64,000 nt of DNA, taken from Roseibium hamelinense. GTDB taxonomy: Bacteria; Pseudomonadota; Alphaproteobacteria; Rhizobiales; Stappiaceae. Shown here piece by piece: positions 18,505 through 26,812 of the stretch; positions within the stretch are counted from its first letter, which is position 1, and each line of letters starts with the position of its first letter. The position numbers were made by a program, and so were the translations under genes. The notes beneath the pieces were generated by a model. The model was not told the origin of the DNA. It ran no database searches and saw only the letters and a program-made list of their open reading frames with translations. The DNA lies in assembly GCF_007830545.1 (NCBI RefSeq), contig NZ_VLLF01000003.1:62001-126000 (forward strand), read 5' to 3'.

Positions 18505-18528
18505 AAGCGGCCTCGGGGCCGCTTTTTT
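18505..18528 (+). terminator. rho-independent terminator
   Basis: An 8-bp stem AAGCGGCC-TCGG-GGCCGCTT runs directly into a T-run (T6 in all, 18523-18528). It lies about 30 bases after the methyltransferase stop and closes the transcription unit. Confidence 0.9.
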
Positions 18529-18529
18529 C

Positions 18530-18763
18530 ATAACTTGGATTCGCATTTAATATCAGTTCAGAAAAACCACGGCTGAATACATAGAAATGAACTGAATACA
18601 GTTTGTAATCATCTATTTTTCCATGCTGTATCATTTTTAAATATATGTAATCTGCATATTTTGAAGAGATGTATTTAAAAAATCTATCGACTTATAAATT
18701 GAACAATATCATGACGCATGGGAAGACTGTCGCAAAGCGCAATCAATTTGAAAGCCAAAGCGA
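18530..18763. other. AT-rich non-coding stretch
   Basis: About 230 bases clearly richer in A and T than the surroundings, with runs such as ATTTTTAAATATATG and ATTTAAAAAATC. No gene is visible. It probably holds the promoter of the following frameshifted gene. The base composition suggests transferred DNA or a silenced (xenogeneic) promoter region. Confidence 0.6.
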
Positions 18764-20454
18764 ATGACCAGCCCCAAAATAGTGTCCGTCAGCCCGTCCG
18801 CTAAGAACGACGAAACGGCAAACGAGATGCCCGAGTTCAAGCTGCAAGACAGTGTGGAAAACAAAAAGGGCCTCAAGGTCAATTTCAAGAAACAGGAATT
18901 CGTGCGAAAGGAAATTGAAAAGCATACGCCTTTGTCCAGGAGCGAGCTTGAGGACATTTATGACCAGGCCGAATACCTAAAGGCTTGGGCAAAAACCGTC
19001 GACAAGCCCGAAGTGTCGAGACCGGATGCGCTGCTGAAAAGCATCAATGACGGTGCTCAGAAGTCTCCGCTTCACACCTTTAAGCCGAAGGGCGACGCTC
19101 AGAAAAGGTGCATAACGATCTCATTACACACGACAAAAAGCTGCAATCCGATTTTGCACATCTGCGTTCGGCGAGCCTTTCGTCCGGTTTTGATGCGGCC
19201 GCAGAGCATGGCGGGCTTGAAGACGAGAACGGTCACCTGGAAAAGCAAGCCTATAACAGCGCACATAAAGCGCTGGAGGATGGTTTGAACAAGATGAATG
19301 CCGCAAAAGACGGAAAGGCGTTCGAAGTGGGTCTCAAGCAGGCCCGGGATGCGGTCGGCAAGCTGGCAAAAATGACCGGTGCAGCGGCAAAGGAAAACGG
19401 TGAGCTAAAAGGTGCTGCGAATGACTTCGCGGGGCTTTCCGGAAGCCTGAAGGAAACCTCGCGTGCGTTTGCGAAAATGCGGACATTCAAGAACGTTACG
19501 CCGCAAGAGTCATTTGACGGTGTTTACGAACGTGACACGTTCGTCAAGAGCACCGGCCTGCAGCCCGAGATTGTGACGCATACATTTGCGGAAAACATCA
19601 ATCATCAGTGGGCAGACCTCGATGACAAAACGCGAACGAAAATCGAGGATGACTGGAAGACGAACAATCCCAACGACGCTCAGGATGGCAACCTGTTTAC
19701 ACCGCTCAGTTATAACGCGTTCGAGTTGACTGACAGCAACGGTGTTACGACTGACTATAATAATTATGGCAAAAAAAACTACCTCTTGATGGATGGCGGG
19801 GGAGCATTCACCAATCTCTACTTGTCTTTCAACTCTGATGGCTGCTGTGACATAGATCACGCAGTCGTTCAGAAGGAGGCCCAAGGTGCGGGCCTGAACA
19901 AGGCTGCCATGCAAAGTATTTTGGATATGCGAGCTGATCAGCCGCCGCAAAAGAAACTGAAAGAAGTGACCCTCTCTGCAAACGTTAGTGTTGGCGGGTA
20001 TGCTTGGGCAAAAGTTGGGTTTAAACCGGCAAATACAAATTCTTGCCGGGATATGCTTGGAACGATCAGTAAAACCTTGAAAGACGTATTGAATAACAAG
20101 ACGCTTACGTCTCAGATGAATGATGGGCAAGCGCTTGCACTGCAGGAATACAAAAATGAGGTTGATCGCGCCTTGAAAGATCTGACGCAAAACGGATCTA
20201 AGAATGATCAACTGTTCAAAAAATACGCGCCACTCGTTACCAGTGCAGCTCAATTGAAACAGCCGGTTGCGCCAAAAGCTGCGGAGGAATACCTAAGAGA
20301 TATCGGTGGCCGGGAGACGGACAAGTACACGCGAATGAACTTTGACAACTTCACGGTCGGCAAACTTTGCATGATGGGGACGGCTTGGGGCGGTGCGCTT
20401 GACCTCACACAGGATGCGGACCGGCAGGCTCTGAAAAAATATGCGCAGAAATGA
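18764..20454 (+). pseudogene. frameshifted GNAT-like protein of unknown role (possible effector or toxin)
   Basis: Two frames join if one A is added to the A4 run at 19103-19106 (reading Q-K-K-V-H-N-D). The intact product would be about 562 residues. The first 113 residues are charged and hydrophilic. The second part is helical (about residues 115-250), then has a mixed domain. That domain contains AVVQKEAQGAGLNKAAM and, about 35 residues on, SVGGYAWAKVGF, which together look like acetyl-CoA-binding motif A and motif B of a GNAT acetyltransferase. There is no signal peptide. The second frame could start alone at the GTG 19108, but no ribosome site precedes it. Atypical base composition and a small co-directional neighbour suggest an accessory gene. 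I do not recognise the family. The frameshift could be a sequencing error. Confidence 0.6.
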
Positions 20455-20494
20455 TTTCGCAACAAATCCAAACGATCTTCAGAAAGACGATGTC

Positions 20495-20749
20495 ATGACC
20501 GAGAAAAAGAAGTCCCTGGCCTTTTGCGCAATCGACAGCAAAGGCTCCCGCGATGATGCGCTTATTCATGCAGAATTACTAAACGACGCAGACTTCGAAA
20601 CTTTCGCGTCCATGCGGGCAATCAGCGACTATGTCGAGCGTGGTGGAAGCTTGCAGCACGCGCTTACCCTGTTTGCGACAGACGAAATACATGATGCAGC
20701 GCAGGGCGCACAGAGTCTTGCGACTCTGGAAGCGCGGATGAAGCACTGA
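20495..20749 (+). CDS. small hypothetical protein, possible partner of the preceding gene
   Basis: 84 residues from the ATG at 20495, with AGAAAGACG upstream. The sequence is acidic and helical with no signal or membrane segment. It starts 40 bases after the GNAT-like gene and has no other obvious partner. Size and position fit an immunity protein or chaperone, but no motif supports that. I do not recognise the family. Confidence 0.55.
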   Translation: MTEKKKSLAFCAIDSKGSRDDALIHAELLNDADFETFASMRAISDYVERGGSLQHALTLFATDEIHDAAQGAQSLATLEARMKH

Positions 20750-20750
20750 A

Positions 20751-20775
20751 CGCTGACGCCAGTGACGCTGACGCC
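20751..20775. repeat. short tandem repeat between convergent genes
   Basis: CGCTGACGCC occurs at 20751 and again at 20766, giving a 15-base period. It lies between the small plus-strand gene and the convergent nitrile hydratase activator gene. Confidence 0.6.
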
Positions 20776-20785
20776 ATCACCGGAC

Positions 20786-21130
20786 CTACCGCCGCGCCAG
20801 CACGATCGGTTCGCCGGTTGGGGTGGCTTTGGCGGCGCTATCCCATGCGGCACGCAGACCTTTGAGTGTGTCTTCTGACGCGATGTCCTTTGCGCCGAGA
20901 AGCCTCTCAAAGGCCGCAAGCCAGTGGTCATAGTACCCGGCCGTACCTGCCGGGTCTGTTGCAAGCTCTGCGCCGAGCGTCTCGGCCCATTCGCTCCAGG
21001 TAAACAGGCCCGCTTCATGTGCCGCCAGCGTCATGGCAAAGACCCGTGCTTGCCAGGGTTCTGCAAACACGGGTCCGCCGCCGTCTTTTGGGATGGCGGG
21101 CGAGGCGGCGAGAAGATCAGATGTGCTCAA
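20786..21130 (-). CDS. nitrile hydratase accessory/activator protein (P14K-like)
   Basis: About 114 residues. These small proteins resemble the N-terminal part of the beta subunit and help insert the metal into the alpha subunit. Family blocks are FAEPWQARVFAMTLAAHEAGLF, TWSEWAETLGAEL and YYDHWLAAFERLL. The likely start is the TTG at 21130, which overlaps the end of nthB by 14 bases. This is the usual arrangement alpha-beta-activator for cobalt-type nitrile hydratases. Longer in-frame starts to 21292 would read through nthB coding sequence and are rejected. Confidence 0.88.
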   Translation of the reverse strand: MSTSDLLAASPAIPKDGGGPVFAEPWQARVFAMTLAAHEAGLFTWSEWAETLGAELATDPAGTAGYYDHWLAAFERLLGAKDIASEDTLKGLRAAWDSAAKATPTGEPIVLARR

Positions 21131-21775
21131 GATAAGGCTCCCACAGGTCCAGCCGGAGGGTGACGGAGGGATCACTGTCCGCCCCCCATATGTCTGTTCC
21201 CTTGAAGACGACACCGTAAAGCCAGGTGGGCTGTTCGCCTCCGCCCGCCGCGTTCGCGTCCGGAAACACATGGACGCCGTGCACGGCCTCAATCACGCCG
21301 GCGCAGCCCCGCACATAACGCGGGATCCGGGTATGTCCGGTCGGGTTCATGCGCCTGGCCACCACCTGGTCGCCTTGTTTGAAAGCGGCAGGCGCTGTTG
21401 CGGGCCGGTCGGCGGGCCCCCCTTGGCCAGCGTTGCGGCGACCTTGCCGGCTGTCAGAATGTTTTTGACCGGTTTGGCCGGTTCCAACATTCGTCCGGCG
21501 CCGATTTCCGCGCGGCTGGCAAGCCCGTAGGCGACAACCAGCCGCTCAAGTCCCTTGAGCCAGATTTCGTAGTAGCTGGATGACAGATAGTCCACCGGAT
21601 GCAGCGTCTCGCGCATATAGCGGGAGGTGTCGATCGACCAGGTTCCGGTCGCCCCCATGGCAAGGGTGAGCGCAAACGCGCGCTCTTCCCAAGGGGCATG
21701 AAAGTTCGGCTCATCAACCTCGATCTCGATCGGGCCGAAGCCCATCTGGCCGCCCAGATCTTGCGCCCCGTTCAT
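21117..21775 (-). pseudogene. nthB: nitrile hydratase subunit beta, frameshifted
   Basis: Beta subunit of the enzyme that hydrates nitriles to amides. The N-terminal part ([39 protein letters not shown]) reads in one frame from 21775. The C-terminal part (ARRMNPTGHTRIPRYVRG, GVIEAVHGVHVFPDANA, EPYLEHI) reads in another and ends at 21117. Adding one base to the C6 run at 21417-21422 (G6 on the coding strand) joins them through AAFKQGDQVVARRMN into a normal beta subunit of about 219 residues. As written, the protein stops after 142 residues and would lack the conserved C-terminal barrel. The neighbouring alpha and activator genes look intact, so a homopolymer sequencing error is at least as likely as a real mutation. 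Confidence 0.88.
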
Positions 21776-22401
21776 GCCGCGCCCTTACGGTTTGACGGCA
21801 AGAGCGCAAGAGCGGTTCCGATCATCGAATCGCGGCATACCAGGTCCGCGAGCTTGTCTTCGCTCCAGCCTTCCGTGCCTTCGGGCCGCATGGGGATCAC
21901 CAGATAGCGCACTTCTGCGGTTGAGTCCCAAACCTTGATTTGCGTGTCCTTCGGAAGCTCGACACCGAACTCCGCCAGCACTCCGCGCGGGTCGCGCACG
22001 GCGCGGGAGCGGTAGGGCGGAGACTTGTACCAGACCGGCGGCAGTCCGAGCACGGTCCAAGGATAACAGGAGCACAAGGTACACACGACCATGTTGTGGA
22101 TGTGCGGTGAATTCTCCACCGCCACCATGTGCTCACCCTGCCGGCCGGTAAAGCCAAATTCGGCAATAGCCGCCGTGGCATCGGCAAGCAGCCTGCCGCG
22201 ATAGGCGGGGTCTGCCCAGGCGCGTGCAACGACCCTTGCACCGTTGCGGGGCCCGATCTTTGTTTCATAGGTCTCGATCAACTCATCCAGCGCGGGCGGA
22301 TCGATATAGCCTTTTTCGGTCAGCAGCGTTTCCAAAGCGCGCACCCGCAGCTCCGTTTCCGAAAGCTCCGAATGGTCGTGAGAATGATCATGGCCCGGCA
22401 T
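21772..22401 (-). CDS. nthA: nitrile hydratase subunit alpha, cobalt type
   Basis: 209 residues. This subunit holds the metal centre in the motif VCTLCSC (residues 106-112). Cysteines 107, 110 and 112 are the ligands, two of which are normally oxidised to sulfinate and sulfenate. Threonine at the third position indicates a non-corrin cobalt enzyme; iron enzymes have serine there. The N-terminus is His-rich ([12 protein letters not shown]), which may help metal handling. Its stop overlaps the nthB start by four bases, and GGGAGA precedes the ATG. The whole set lies just 40 bases downstream of a glycan gene cluster in the same direction. Confidence 0.96.
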   Translation of the reverse strand: MPGHDHSHDHSELSETELRVRALETLLTEKGYIDPPALDELIETYETKIGPRNGARVVARAWADPAYRGRLLADATAAIAEFGFTGRQGEHMVAVENSPHIHNMVVCTLCSCYPWTVLGLPPVWYKSPPYRSRAVRDPRGVLAEFGVELPKDTQIKVWDSTAEVRYLVIPMRPEGTEGWSEDKLADLVCRDSMIGTALALLPSNRKGAA

Positions 22402-22440
22402 GCGGCGTGTCTCCCGGTGGTTGACAGAAGGATATTGTCA

Positions 22441-23253
22441 CTAATCCGGGTGTGCAATGGCCTTTGGCCGGACCTGCGCCGGTTTGAACGCGCCTGAAAA
22501 CAGGTCCCGAATATTAGGCCACTCGGCGCCGTCATGATGCGCGGCAATTTTCAAAAACTCTTCGAGAAAAACAAAACAGCCTTTGTCATGGGCCAGATGA
22601 TGCGACAGGAGGCCGAGCGGTTCGTCCGGGTTGGTCCGGCGGCGGCACAGTTGCAGGTCGAACCGCGCGCTGGCGCTGTCATAGCCGATGAACCGCCGGT
22701 CTTTCTTCCATTTGATGATGTCGATATGCGCTTGAATCTGGCCATCGCGCGGAAAATTGAACTGCGTGAAGGTGGACAACCCGGTGAGTCCGATGCCGGG
22801 AAGACGCCGCGAAATGTCCGGCGTGATTCGGTTCCATGGCGGCACCATGGCCGGAATGAACTTGCCCGGACCGAACAAGTCTTGAAGGCGTTGCTTTCCG
22901 GCCGCAAGCTCTGCCATCAGTGCATCCGGATCCCGCCGCGTTCCGAGCTCGGCCGCTTTTTCACCAAGATCTTTGCGCTGGAAATTTTTGTGCTGAAACC
23001 CGTGCTGCAGGACCATCGCGTGCGGCTCGTTGGAAAGGCGGTCGGCGAGTGCCGGTGTGGCGTATTTCGGAATGACCGCCAATGCCACATCAACGCCGTG
23101 GCGGTTGGCGATGTCCAGCATCCGGTCAAGTTCTGCGGTCGGCTCGATGGCATCGTCGTCACGCCACCAGAACCGGACCTTCCGCCCGCGCGCGGCGAAC
23201 CAGTCCAGATGCGCGTTCAGGCTGCGTTGAAATTGGTCAAGATCGGCGTTCAT
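22441..23253 (-). CDS. polysaccharide deacetylase-like (NodB-fold) protein
   Basis: 270-residue soluble protein. RFWWRDDDAIEP near residues 27-38 carries the paired aspartates of carbohydrate esterase family 4-like enzymes, and MVLQHGFQHKNF supplies the histidines expected on the next strand (HxxxH-like). The MVPPWNRI block recalls the arginine/proline motif of NodB-fold proteins. It would remove acyl groups from a glycan or glycolipid. The start overlaps the stop of the glycosyltransferase gene upstream by four bases. The substrate is unknown, and the zinc site is not canonical enough to assert activity. Confidence 0.75.
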   Translation of the reverse strand: MNADLDQFQRSLNAHLDWFAARGRKVRFWWRDDDAIEPTAELDRMLDIANRHGVDVALAVIPKYATPALADRLSNEPHAMVLQHGFQHKNFQRKDLGEKAAELGTRRDPDALMAELAAGKQRLQDLFGPGKFIPAMVPPWNRITPDISRRLPGIGLTGLSTFTQFNFPRDGQIQAHIDIIKWKKDRRFIGYDSASARFDLQLCRRRTNPDEPLGLLSHHLAHDKGCFVFLEEFLKIAAHHDGAEWPNIRDLFSGAFKPAQVRPKAIAHPD

Positions 23254-24401
23254 GCCGTGCGCACTCCAATATCGTCCAAAAGAATTTCAGCACTTTTCCG
23301 GGCTCCGCCGAGCATGACACTGTGATGACTGCGGGGCAGGGCCAAGGCATCATCGACCGCTGCTGCAAGACGCTCGGCGGACAAGCCGGCTTCCGGGGCC
23401 ACCACGGCCCGGCCGTGGGCGGCAAGCGCTTCGGCCCGCTGGGTCTGTTCGGTTTCCTGTTCCTGGGCAAAGGGCACAAAGACGGCTGGAACACCGGCAA
23501 TCAAGATATCCAAAACAGTGTTGTATCCGGCTTGGCTGATTGACAGACGCGCCCGTTGCAAAAGGCCCGGAAAGTCCCGCCGCGCGCGTTCGACAATGAT
23601 ACCTTCTCCGGCACTGCGCTTGAAAATCGCAAATGCTTCCTCTGACACATCGTGCCCGACCAGGATCCGCCAGACCGTCTCGTCAGCCCGGCGGGACAGC
23701 GTGCGGGCATCCAGTGCGGCGGACAACAGGTCGTGGGCGACCGCCCCGCCGCCACAGGAGACAATCACCTCGTCCTCCCCGTCAGTGCCTGGCGGCTCGG
23801 GCCGTGGCCCGCCGCCGACATACCCGGTGTAGCGCACCAGCGGTGCAACACGGCCGGCAAACGGAAAGCTGTCGGAGAGCTGAACAAAATCCGGATCGGA
23901 ATGCACCAGGATCCGGTCATAATGCGCCAGCGCCTGGTCGGCCATCCAGGCTTCTTTTTCGATTTCCGTCTTGCGCACCAGAATGTCGCGGATCGAGGTG
24001 GCAATCAGCGGCGGATTGGGCCTGTTTTTTGCCGCCTCAAGCAGCGGCGCGACCTCAAAGGCAAATTGACGCCGCCCAAACGGATAGGTCTCTGTCAGCA
24101 GCAAATCGGAGGAGTTCCGGGAAAACGCGCTCAGCGTGGCGGCGCGCCGCCCGGCCCTCCAGGTGTCATCGATCTCCGTGCCGTCCGGTGTCACCAAACG
24201 GGTGAACGCCGCATCCGGGCTTTTGACCGGTGGCAGTTCGACGATCTCCAGGCCACTGACGTCGAGCGTTGGCGGAATGCTGTTGCCGCTGGCAAGCGTG
24301 ACCTCAACGCCCTCTCCGGCAAGGGCTTTGCCGATGGCGGCTGCACGGACAACATGGCCCGTGCCCAGTAGGTGCTGAACGTGAATAAAGGCGCGTGGCA
24401 T
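23250..24401 (-). CDS. glycosyltransferase, MurG/GT28-like
   Basis: 383 residues with the two-lobe GT-B architecture. The N-terminus HVQHLLGTGHVVRAAAIGKA is a MurG/UGT-like loop. The C-terminal lobe has VIVSCGGGAVAHDLLSAA and ISQAGYNTVLDILIAGVPAV, the sugar-nucleotide-binding region of GT28-type enzymes. It probably adds a sugar to a lipid or growing glycan on the cytoplasmic side. It is part of a tight minus-strand run (16-base gap to the gene upstream). Confidence 0.82.
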   Translation of the reverse strand: MPRAFIHVQHLLGTGHVVRAAAIGKALAGEGVEVTLASGNSIPPTLDVSGLEIVELPPVKSPDAAFTRLVTPDGTEIDDTWRAGRRAATLSAFSRNSSDLLLTETYPFGRRQFAFEVAPLLEAAKNRPNPPLIATSIRDILVRKTEIEKEAWMADQALAHYDRILVHSDPDFVQLSDSFPFAGRVAPLVRYTGYVGGGPRPEPPGTDGEDEVIVSCGGGAVAHDLLSAALDARTLSRRADETVWRILVGHDVSEEAFAIFKRSAGEGIIVERARRDFPGLLQRARLSISQAGYNTVLDILIAGVPAVFVPFAQEQETEQTQRAEALAAHGRAVVAPEAGLSAERLAAAVDDALALPRSHHSVMLGGARKSAEILLDDIGVRTA

Positions 24402-24417
24402 GGGGGACTGCAGCTCC

Positions 24418-25527
24418 TCAGCGCGCTTGGTGATTGGTGATCGCGGAGGTTAAAAATGCGGCCAAACGTTGTGAACCGGCCTGCAGCCTGTGGTGTTGTG
24501 CGATGTGCAAACGCGCGGCGTGTCCAAGCTGTTCCGCGCGCGCAGGCGCATTCAAGACCGCGCGCAGGTTCTCGCCAAGCGCTGCCGCATCTCCTTCCGG
24601 CGACAAAAGCCCGGTCTCGCCGTCGCGGACAATGTCCGGAACGCCGAACGCGTCTCCAGCAACAACACCCAATCCAGCGGCTTGCGCTTCGAGAAAAACG
24701 AGGCCGAAAGCCTCGCGGATCGCGGGCCATACGAAAAGATCGTGTGTTGCGTAAAGTGCCGGCAATTCTTCAATCGGGCGCGCGCCGAGCCAAGTGATAC
24801 GCTCAGGCGGGAACAGTTTCAAGATATCGGGCCGGTTGTCGCCGTCTCCGACGATGGTGAGTTGAAAGGGCAGGTCGGTCAGATCCTGCAAAGCCCTTGC
24901 CAGCACTTCATAGGAGCGGGTCTTGTCCCCAGGACGCATCATGCCGACCGTCAAGAGTTTGAGCGGCGGTGCGGCCAGTGGTTTGGGCTGAGAAGCCGCG
25001 ACCTCAAAGGGCGCACTGTCGATGAAAGGCAATAAAACTCTCAGCCGCTCACCCTCAACCACCGCTTCAAGGCACTCTGCGTCGGCATTGTGAATGGCGG
25101 CCACCATGTCAGCCCGGGCAAGGGCCTTGTCCGCCTCGGCAAATCCGAATGCCCAGTCGCCGGCCTGCCGCTTCGGCGCGCGGCTTGCCTCGACGATCGC
25201 GTACGGAAGATTGAACCGGTCCGCAAGGGCGGGGCCGATCCAGTCCGGAGCCTTGTGATAAAGGTGATAGGTCAGGAAGACATCCGGGCGGTAGCCTTCG
25301 TTGTCCCAGATTTGGGAGATCCTGGCCGCTTCTGCAAGCGCCTGTTCGCGCAGCAGCGTTTGGGCCTCTTCGCCGCCGTCCATGCTCCAGGAGCGGAACG
25401 AGGAAGCGATCCGGACGTCATGCCCCGCCTCTTCCAGCGCTTTTACGATCAGGCGGCCCATGGTCCGGTCTCCCGAAGGGACGGGATGGTCCAGCGGCTT
25501 CATCGGCGCGGTGAATGCGATCTTCAT
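24418..25527 (-). CDS. glycosyltransferase family 4
   Basis: About 369 residues with a GT-B fold. The N-terminus is MKIAFTAPMKPLDHPVPSGD, typical of retaining GT4 enzymes. The C-terminal lobe carries LLTVGMMRPGDKTRSYEVLA and the nucleotide-sugar motif EAFGLVFLEAQAAGLGVVAG with the EX7E glutamates. I start at the ATG 25527; an open frame continues upstream to 25626 but runs into the neighbouring glycosyltransferase gene and lacks family similarity. Confidence 0.88.
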   Translation of the reverse strand: MKIAFTAPMKPLDHPVPSGDRTMGRLIVKALEEAGHDVRIASSFRSWSMDGGEEAQTLLREQALAEAARISQIWDNEGYRPDVFLTYHLYHKAPDWIGPALADRFNLPYAIVEASRAPKRQAGDWAFGFAEADKALARADMVAAIHNADAECLEAVVEGERLRVLLPFIDSAPFEVAASQPKPLAAPPLKLLTVGMMRPGDKTRSYEVLARALQDLTDLPFQLTIVGDGDNRPDILKLFPPERITWLGARPIEELPALYATHDLFVWPAIREAFGLVFLEAQAAGLGVVAGDAFGVPDIVRDGETGLLSPEGDAAALGENLRAVLNAPARAEQLGHAARLHIAQHHRLQAGSQRLAAFLTSAITNHQAR

Positions 25528-25555
25528 CTGGGGCCTTTCAGGGCAGATGCGGCTC

Positions 25556-26776
25556 TCACAGGAATTTTCTGAATTTTCCGGCCAGGTAATCAAGCCCCGG
25601 TTCGGTTGAAAATGCGGCTCGGACATGCTCGGCGCCGGCGTGCCCCAGCCGGTCGCGTTCGGCCGGCCCCCGGATCAAGGCCTTAAGCGCTTCAGCAAGG
25701 GCGACCGGATCAGCCGGTGGCACCAAGCGCCCGGTCTTGCCGTCTTCAATCAGTTCCGGGATTGCGGACACGTTTGTCGACAGGCAGCACAGACCCATGG
25801 ATTGTGCTTCCATCAACACATTCGGCAGACCGTCCCGGTCGCCGGATTTGGCGAGTTTTGACGGCAGCACAAACAGGTCCGAGAGGCGGCAGGCCTCAAT
25901 CACGGCCTCACGCGGCTGGGCGCCGCGCCAGATGATCCGGCCGGACAATCCAAGCGCGTCCGCTTGCGCCTTGAGGGCATCTGACAATTCGCCGCCTCCC
26001 ACATGGGTGAACTGCCAATTGAGCTCTTTCGGCAGGGCCGAAAGAGCTGCCAGCAAGTCATCATAGCCTTTCTTTTCGACAGCCCGGCCCACAGAAACCA
26101 GCCGGACCGGGTCCGCGGTTCCATCGCGGGTGGATGGGACGCCGGACGGTTCTGGGAAGCCGGTAAAATCCAGCCCGTGATAGACGAGTTCAACCTTTTC
26201 CGGGTCGTCACACAGCGATTTGAGATGCCGTGCATTGACGCCTGTGCAGGTCACACCCCAGGCGGTGTCGTCGAGTTTGGTCTTCAGGTCCCAGTCGGGA
26301 CTGGTCCAGATGTCCTTGGCATGCGCCGAAAACGACCAGCCGCGTCCGGCCAGGTGGGCTGCGTACCGGGCCGCGGAGCAGGGCGTGTGCAGATAATGCG
26401 TGTGGATCCAGGTGATATCCTCCGGCAACTCATGCGCAAACACGCAGCCCTGCGCCCAGCGCCGCTGCCGGTCGGCGTTCGATTGCCGCGCCAAATCGGC
26501 CTCAAACAATGCCTTGGCTTTTTCATAGGTCGGCTGGTTTTCCGCCCAGCGTTTGGCCCGTGCGACCCTTGCGGGATCATCCTTGACGTATTCCGGCAAG
26601 TAGAGGATCTCCGCGGAAATCAGTCTGTGCAGCTCGTGGATATAGGGATCATAGGGTTTGCGCAGCGCCACAATCAGGATCGGAATGCCGCGCTGTTCAA
26701 GGCCTAGAATTTCCTGGGCAATGAAGGTTTCCGAAAGGCGCGGATAGCCTTTCAGCACGACGGCAATGCGGGACAT
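25556..26776 (-). CDS. glycosyltransferase family 4 (colanic acid/exopolysaccharide type)
   Basis: 406 residues. The N-terminus VVLKGYPRLSETFIAQEILG is the hallmark of the GT4 branch found in exopolysaccharide clusters. The C-terminal lobe has LVSVGRAVEKKGYDDLLAAL and a nucleotide-sugar-binding block DGLPNVLMEAQSMGLCCLST. It probably acts on a lipid-linked oligosaccharide at the inner membrane. It is co-directional with glycosyltransferase genes on either side, with gaps under 40 bases. Confidence 0.88.
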   Translation of the reverse strand: MSRIAVVLKGYPRLSETFIAQEILGLEQRGIPILIVALRKPYDPYIHELHRLISAEILYLPEYVKDDPARVARAKRWAENQPTYEKAKALFEADLARQSNADRQRRWAQGCVFAHELPEDITWIHTHYLHTPCSAARYAAHLAGRGWSFSAHAKDIWTSPDWDLKTKLDDTAWGVTCTGVNARHLKSLCDDPEKVELVYHGLDFTGFPEPSGVPSTRDGTADPVRLVSVGRAVEKKGYDDLLAALSALPKELNWQFTHVGGGELSDALKAQADALGLSGRIIWRGAQPREAVIEACRLSDLFVLPSKLAKSGDRDGLPNVLMEAQSMGLCCLSTNVSAIPELIEDGKTGRLVPPADPVALAEALKALIRGPAERDRLGHAGAEHVRAAFSTEPGLDYLAGKFRKFL

Positions 26777-26812
26777 GTTTTTTCTCTGGCTAAGACGGCA
26801 AAAAGGGGGGCG

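Noticed and set aside
19100..19110. Programmed -1 frameshift at CAG-AAA-AGG joining the two GNAT-like frames
   Set aside because: The site lacks the usual A-AAA-AAG type slippery heptamer, and no ribosome-site-like stimulator or stable downstream hairpin was seen. A lost base is simpler.
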